Assembly: GCF_020921035.1 (NCBI RefSeq)
Contig: NC_063151.1
Span: 35,966,934-36,030,933 of the forward strand
Length of the DNA: 64,000 bases
Reading direction: 5' to 3'
Source: Rhodamnia argentea
Taxonomy: Eukaryota; Streptophyta; Magnoliopsida; Myrtales; Myrtaceae
Both the position numbers and the translations under genes were made by a program. The notes under the pieces were generated by a model. The model saw nothing but the letters and a program-made list of their open reading frames with translations, did not search any database and was not told where the DNA came from. The number at the start of each line of letters is the position of its first letter. The first letter of the stretch is position 1. Positions 58,601-64,000 of this stretch are shown piece after piece.

Positions 58601-60111
58601 ACTTCCAAGTTATGTGGTTTCAACAAGTTCCACGGTCTTACTAGAGAAAGCTCAAAGCACAAATATAAGCAGAGACGAAAACTGGCTATTTTCCACTGAA
58701 AATGTACTCCATACAGAGAGAAGGAAACACAAAAATAGAGCAACAAATAGAATCAGGAAATCCTTACTTTAGTCACCACATAATCGATGGATGGCTCAAA
58801 ACTAGCAGGTGTCTTCTTGGTAATGTCATTCGGAATCTGATCCAAAGAATATCCTACAGATAATTTTGCAGCCATCTTGGCAATGGGAAAGCCGGTAGCT
58901 TTGGATGCCAGCGCAGAGGATCGCGACACTCTTGGATTCATTTCAATTACCATCACCTCTCCGTCCACAGGATTCACTGCAAACTGCACATTCGAGCCAC
59001 CACACTCTACCCCAATTTCCCGAATTATTGCAATGGAATAGTCCCTCAAACGCTGATACTCCTTATCCGTCAAAGTCTGAGCAGGCGCCACCGTGATCGA
59101 ATCCCCCGTGTGAACGCCCATAGCGTCAACGTTCTCGATGGAGCATATAATAACCACATTGTCAGCTAAATCTCTCATCACCTCAAGCTCATATTCTTTC
59201 CAACCCAACAGCGACTTCTCCACCAAAACTTGACTCGTCAAACTCGCTGCCAGACCCGCCTTACAAATGGCCTCAAATTCCTCCTTGTTATAAGCAATCC
59301 CACCTCCTGTTCCTCCCAGAGTAAATGCAGGTCTAATAATCAAGGGAAACTCCCCAATCTCGTTGGCTATTTCTATACATTCTTCTAAAGTGGTTCCTAT
59401 ACCGGAGGGAGGAGTTTTAATACCTATGTTCTTCATCGCCCGCTTGAACAAATCCCTGTCCTCCGCTTTCTTTATGGCCTCGAGCTTCGCCCCGATCAAC
59501 TCGACACCATACTTGTCCAAGACCCCGCTCTCGGCCAACGCGACGGCGAGGTTGAGCGCGGTCTGGCCGCCCATTGTGGGCAAAAGAGCATCGGGGCGCT
59601 CTTTCTCGAGAACTTGCTCGACCAGTTCAGGCGTCATTGGGGTCACATAAGTCCTATCAGCCAAGTCAGGGTCGGTCATGATAGTGGCGGGATTGGAATT
59701 GATCAAAACGATCTCGTAGCCTTCCTCCTTGAGGGCCTTGCAGGCTTGGGTGCCGGAGTAATCGAACTCGCAGGCTTGGCCGATGACGATGGGACCGGCG
59801 CCGAGTATCATGATCTTCTTCAAGTCGGTCCTCTTGCCTAATTTGGCCGGCGCGTTGTGGAGCAGCGCGTGGTCGGCTGAACCGGGGGCGGCGCCGCATT
59901 TGGTGATCATCCGGAGAGGTGGGAGGAGAGGCGGGGCGGGCCATAGTTTGGAGAAGAGCTTGGGAGTCTTGGAGATGGAAGACAAATCCTTGGGAGAGTA
60001 GAGAAAGAAGCGAAACTGGGGAGTCCTGGAAGAAGAAGAAGAAGAAGAAGATGGAGGATTGAAGAGAGATTTGGAGGGGAGGTGGTCCCAGCGGTTCATG
60101 CAAAAACCCAT
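55667..60111 (-). CDS. CARB: Carbamoyl-phosphate synthase large subunit, chloroplastic
   Basis: Three exons in transcript order: 60111-58768, 58546-57854 and 57220-55667, giving 1196 residues; Arabidopsis CARB is of similar length. Residues 1 to about 75 form a Ser-rich chloroplast transit peptide with a run of eight Ser. Then come two homologous halves: the N-terminal carboxyphosphate synthetase ([23 protein letters not shown]-grasp with [36 protein letters not shown]), the oligomerisation region, and the C-terminal carbamate kinase half ([69 protein letters not shown]). A C-terminal MGS-like allosteric domain follows ([17 protein letters not shown]). With the small subunit CARA it makes carbamoyl phosphate for arginine and pyrimidine synthesis; feedback by UMP and activation by ornithine are known for the family. 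All key motifs are intact. The start is the only ATG before the transit peptide. Confidence 0.97.
57440..57705. repeat. Diverged tandem duplication in CARB intron 2
   Basis: Two copies of about 120-130 bp lie head to tail. They share blocks such as 'gcaagaaaagattc', 'gggacatgca' and 'cctcactgataacctaac' against 'cctcgctgatatcctaac'. A third short piece ('gctgatatcctaa') follows at about 57733-57746. Confidence 0.6.
60029..60051. repeat. (GAA)n microsatellite coding for a Ser run in the CARB transit peptide
   Basis: About seven GAA units read as TTC/TCT repeats on the coding strand and give eight consecutive Ser codons. Length variation would stay in frame and is likely neutral in a transit peptide. 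Confidence 0.85.
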
Positions 60112-61008
60112 TTTGCTCAAGATGAGGAAGGAGATGACGATGACGATGAAGCTAAGACCCCTCGGAGAGGAGGAGCTCTCACCCTCTCTCTCTTCTCTCT
60201 CGTCACTGTCTGCGAATGGGGAGAGTGCGAAGTGTGCCTATGCCGCGGGCGCGTCCCATCCTCCGTCACGTCGTTTAATAACATTCCAACACAACCCCCC
60301 CAATAAAAAAGTCGAGAAGAAGAAGAAGAAGAAAGAAGGGAAAAGAGAGTTAGGGTTTATGTGTATAGCTGCGGGCCGGGCTCGTGCTCCATTCTACAGT
60401 GGCAATTCATTCGATTTGGAGTCCAACTTCATTCATGATAAATATCATTTCCCAGCTTTCCCCAATTTTTACCTTCCTAAAAGAGCTACCCCTTTTGCTA
60501 AAAATTAGCTTTTTCCACCTGAACATTAATATCACTTTTTTTCCGAACTGGTTGAGGTCGGCGGTTGATGAATCCAAAAATAAATAAAATAAAAGCAAGA
60601 TTGATCGAGATAAAAGAAATAATTATATAAAAATAAAAATATATATATGGAAAAATGATTAAAAAGGACAATTTGAAACATGAGAAGGCAAATTATTTTC
60701 CATTCTTCATTAGCTGCAAATCAAAAAGAAATACAATCATAATTTTTTTTTTTGTGTGTGTGTGTGACCTTTCTAGGGTCAGCAAAAAAAAAAAAAAAGA
60801 TAAAACAAGCAGAATTAAATCATAGTCCGGTGCATCCCACTCCCCACAAGGAGCACAGCAAGCTGTGCAGCAGCAGCGGCCACGGCATCGTCGGGCCTCG
60901 GACAAAGACAGCGCTTTGAGAGGAGGACTCAGTGGCAGCCTTGGCAGATAGCGAGCGCATCTACGAATCAAGCACCGATCGCGACTGAAATCTATGGTAG
61001 CAGCTTAA
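60112..61008. other. Shared upstream region of CARB (-) and the sulfurtransferase gene (+)
   Basis: 897 bp separate the two divergent start codons. The region contains AT-rich DNA, a GAA/AAG run at about 60315-60340, a GT run at about 60752-60766 and a poly-A run near 60785-60799. A frame on the minus strand at 60971-60693 is not gene-like. Whether the promoters share elements cannot be told from sequence. Confidence 0.4.
60994..61008 (+). promoter_or_regulatory. Upstream ORF (four codons) abutting the sulfurtransferase start
   Basis: ATGGTAGCAGCTTAA encodes Met-Val-Ala-Ala and its stop codon is directly followed by the main ATG at 61009, in the same frame. If transcribed, it could lower initiation at the main start or use termination-reinitiation. 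Confidence 0.45.
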
Positions 61009-64000
61009 ATGGCATCATCCCTCATCGCAAGGACCTTTCTTGCTCATCGTTTCACCTGCTTCTCACTGCCTCCCGCTAACAAGGCTCCGATTTTCACTTC
61101 CCTTTTCACCGTAACTGTAAGCTCATGCTCCCCTCCTCCATTGTACTGGGTTTTGGATTCTCTAACGTTTCGTCTTAAAGTTCTGGTTTTCAATTACATC
61201 GGTGATTTTTCAGTTTTATCTTTCCAGTTGGGGTGGTCGTATTCGTGGGGAAGGTCTCAAGTTTTAATTGTTCGTTTGCTCTTTTGTAGCTATCGTCCTC
61301 GAATGTCACGTAGTTATTGTCAGTCATCATGTGTACACACGGGTCTGGGAATGCTAAAACATGCGTTTTCTTGGTCCTTATCATTGGACAATGCTCATGT
61401 GTCAATATTTCTCTATAATCCTGTGAAGTGAAGCGTTTCGGAATCAAAATTTCGCTGAATTTTCCCTTAAAAACGAGTTTGAGCGTGAGAACCCTGCATT
61501 TCGAATCACTGGGCTAGGCCTTCTTAGCTGACGAGGTTAATGAATCAATTTGGATGATGGTTTCCTCATGTAAGGTTCAGTTGTTTTTGGTTGTCATTAT
61601 AAGCTATACTTGCTTACTTATGTGTGTCGCTTTCACAATTACTTGCAGAAGAGAACTTATTGCACCTCGCGTGGCTCGAGGTTCGCAGCCCGACGATCTT
61701 GTCCAACTTTTCATCCTATGGCTTCTGCAGTTTTCCAAACGAGAGCTGACTATTCCACACAATCTGTGTCTGCAAGTGGACCTGTTGTTTCGGTTGATTG
61801 GCTCCATGCAAATCTCAGAGAGCCTGACTTGAAGGTACAGGCTATATCCTGTTACCAGTGGCTTTTTTCCATGTTTGTCTGAAAATAAGTCAACGTCTTT
61901 ATCCTGGAAAATCTAGCTATGCTGCATGCCTGTTTCTGCTTCTCCTCCGGTGTGGCAAACTGTTACTAGTTATCCTTCCATGTCTCATGGTGTTCACAAT
62001 ATAACAATTGAGTTGGGCAAGAAGATTTTCCATTTTTGCTGATACAAGCCGCATCATGAGTGATTTCACCTCTGTTGGGGGCTGGAAGAAACGTACATAA
62101 GGGGACTTTATCTAGTTTTGGTGTAACTCGAATGAACTTCATTGATCTACATTTTTTATTTGCGACTTCAGAGAAATTGCTCCACTGTGGCCCATTCTAT
62201 ATATTAGTTTCAATTTACATGTTCACCTTGTGTGATATCTCTCCGTCCTCCTGTTTGGTGCTGTAAGAAACCTACATTCATTTAAAAGCTCATCGAAGTA
62301 AATGCTTGAGAACATTGCTTAGTTATTTTACCTTTTACAGGTGTTAGATGCATCATGGTATATGCCAGATGAGCAACGGAATCCAATTCAGGAGTACCAG
62401 GTGATAAATTGAATATGCTGTGCTTCAATTTGCACTATGCTGATTCATGGATGGTTGCTATATGTGATTAATTGATGTCTTTCATTGAACTTGATTTGAA
62501 TGATCTCCTGTATTCAGGTTGCTCACATTCCTGGTGCTCTTTTCTTTGACGTGGATGGAATAGCAGATCGAACTACAAATGTGAGATTGTTTTCTTAAGC
62601 TTTTGAAGTATTCTGATCACTTCTATATGCATTTTTGCATCACCTTCTCCAGCACTATGGATTCATAGACATTTGCGGTATTCTGTGAGATAAATACCCT
62701 ACTCATTCGTTCATCCTGTCGTTCAGCCTAGTTGGCACTTATGTGTATATAGTGAAAGCTACTGCAGGTGGAGCAATATATTTACAACGCTTTTTAATCA
62801 TTTTGCTCAGTTTCATTTGTGACTTCTTCTTACGTAAGACTATCATTTTTCAGTCCATGTAAAAAGAATACTTAAGATGTATAGGACAAGAAGTGCATAT
62901 CTTGAGATATAAGAAAAAATATCTAAACATTTCTGTAAAGATATTATTTTTACTGTGTGAAATATACTGTATAATAATCGCTATTTATATTTTTATCCAC
63001 ATATTATACAAAGCATGGGTGTGTGCCTAGTTCTACAATGATGCAACTATCTTGCCAGGTTTATCTGGAGATGTGTGCGTCTACATAACAGGACTGTAGT
63101 TGCTTAGATTTGCATGGGTTAATTTGTAATTTGAGCTAGGGCTTCTAGTTTGCTATTCCTTAAAAAGCTCTTAGCTGAGTTTGAATGACAGTGCATGCAA
63201 GTTTTTTCTGTCGATTCATGTTTATTTTGTTAAGCTCTCTTTCAGTCTAGATGGCATAGACAGATGAATGAATTTTCATTTACTTCTTTCCATTACTTTC
63301 TGAAGCATTCATCAATTGTCAAACTAAGAAGTTTGTAATATAGGGCCAAAAGTGGACCTTTAATAGCCTTTGTCGTGTACTTTTATGCACGTCTTAGCAT
63401 AACAAAAAGTAGCTTCAATATCTTTTCCTGTGTTTTATTTTCTTAATCCTTGTCAAGCATGTTGATGCTATTGAGTAATGAATGCAGTCCATTACATTTT
63501 AACATTTAATGTTCTCTATTTATTGCCGATTATTCATTATCTGTCTGTCTACTAACTGGCAATATGTGGATGACAAATTGTTAGCTACCGCACATGCTAC
63601 CGTCTGAGCAAGCTTTTGCTGCTGCTGTCTCTTCTCTTGGAATTCAAAACAAGGAAGGGGTGGTTGTCTACGATGGAAAAGGGATTTTTAGTGCAGCTCG
63701 TGTCTGGTGGTGGGTCACAGGTCAATGATTGGTTTATAATCGTGTTTTCATTCAGATATTTATCTATTTCATCAATGTACTTTGTAAAGGATGTTCCGAG
63801 TGTTTGGGCATGAAAGAGTCTGGGTGTTGGATGGAGGTCTACCAAGATGGCGAGCATCGGGTTATGATGTCGAATCAAGTGCTTCAGGTGATGCTATTTT
63901 AAAAGCAAGTGCTGCCAGCGAGGCAATAGAGAAAGTGTATCAGGGACAGGCAGTAAGTGGACTGATTTCAGATTTGCATATTTTTTTTGCTATGATGTTG
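61009..64000 (+). CDS. STR1: Thiosulfate/3-mercaptopyruvate sulfurtransferase (STR1-like), 5' part
   Basis: The exons seen are 61009-61116, 61649-61834, 62341-62400, 62518-62580, 63585-63709 and 63790-63952. The gene runs off the window after the donor at 63953. The first 60-70 residues are an Arg- and Ser-rich mitochondrial presequence ([15 protein letters not shown]...FAARRS). The N-terminal, inactive rhodanese domain follows: [77 protein letters not shown] and [11 protein letters not shown]. This order matches plant STR1/STR2, which transfer sulfur from 3-mercaptopyruvate or thiosulfate and function in sulfur metabolism and embryo development. The catalytic Cys lies in the C-terminal domain outside the window. 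Exon 1 could also end at 61110 in phase. Confidence 0.93.

Noticed and set aside
59666..60103. Minus-strand frame of 145 codons over the CARB start
   Set aside because: Shadow frame of the G+C-rich CARB exon 1; the CARB frame itself carries the conserved motifs.

Overview
The window is nuclear DNA of a dicot plant. It has intron-rich genes, 5'UTR CT microsatellites, plant-only families (R2R3-MYB, DYW-type PPR, DCD domain, chloroplast CPSase large subunit) and non-autonomous DNA transposons mixed with broken Copia retrotransposons. The type of repeats and the MYB58/63-like gene would fit a woody dicot such as a Myrtaceae species, but the sequence alone does not prove this. There are no bacterial features (operons, ribosome binding sites, CRISPR).

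Layout: the left third is repeat-rich. Position 1-194 is the right end of a PIF/Harbinger-like element and 271-791 is a short Mutator-like (MULE) element with a 9-bp target duplication. A three-exon R2R3-MYB gene (+) spans 2351-4986. From 6135 to 13471 there are two relics of Ty1/Copia elements in opposite orientations, with LTRs, primer-binding sites, broken gag and protease pieces and no reverse transcriptase. A complete PIF/Harbinger-like element follows at 14467-15403. Two near-identical MULEs (15698-16487 and 16782-17603), each with its own 9-bp target duplication, carry the same non-TE-like central segment.

The right two thirds are gene-dense: TTI1 (+, 17 coding exons, 19314-30034), RPAC1 (-, 9 exons, 31355-34502), AATF/Bfr2 (-, 13 coding exons, 35666-40048), SCI1-like (+, 4 exons, 42840-46338), a single-exon DYW PPR gene (+, 47673-50768), a DCD-domain gene (+, 4 exons, 52013-54336), CARB (-, 3 exons, 55667-60111) and the 5' part of a thiosulfate/mercaptopyruvate sulfurtransferase gene (+, from 61009 past the window edge). 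I built the exon models by hand from splice signals, reading phase and family conservation. All reading phases close, which strongly supports them.

The genes are ordinary housekeeping neighbours and not a pathway cluster: PIKK maturation (TTI1), Pol I/III transcription (RPAC1), small-subunit rRNA processing (AATF), cell-cycle/nucleolar function (SCI1), organelle RNA editing (PPR), arginine and pyrimidine supply (CARB) and sulfur metabolism (STR1). The most unusual points are: a perfect 320-bp tandem triplication that copies the last 3' splice site of the SCI1-like gene, so that two decoy acceptors lead straight to a stop; a GA donor in TTI1 that is one base from the perfect consensus; a GC-AG intron in RPAC1; a PPR gene whose N-terminal targeting region has no ATG; three CACGTG boxes within 55 bp upstream of the DCD gene; and the MULE pair with a shared captured-looking segment.
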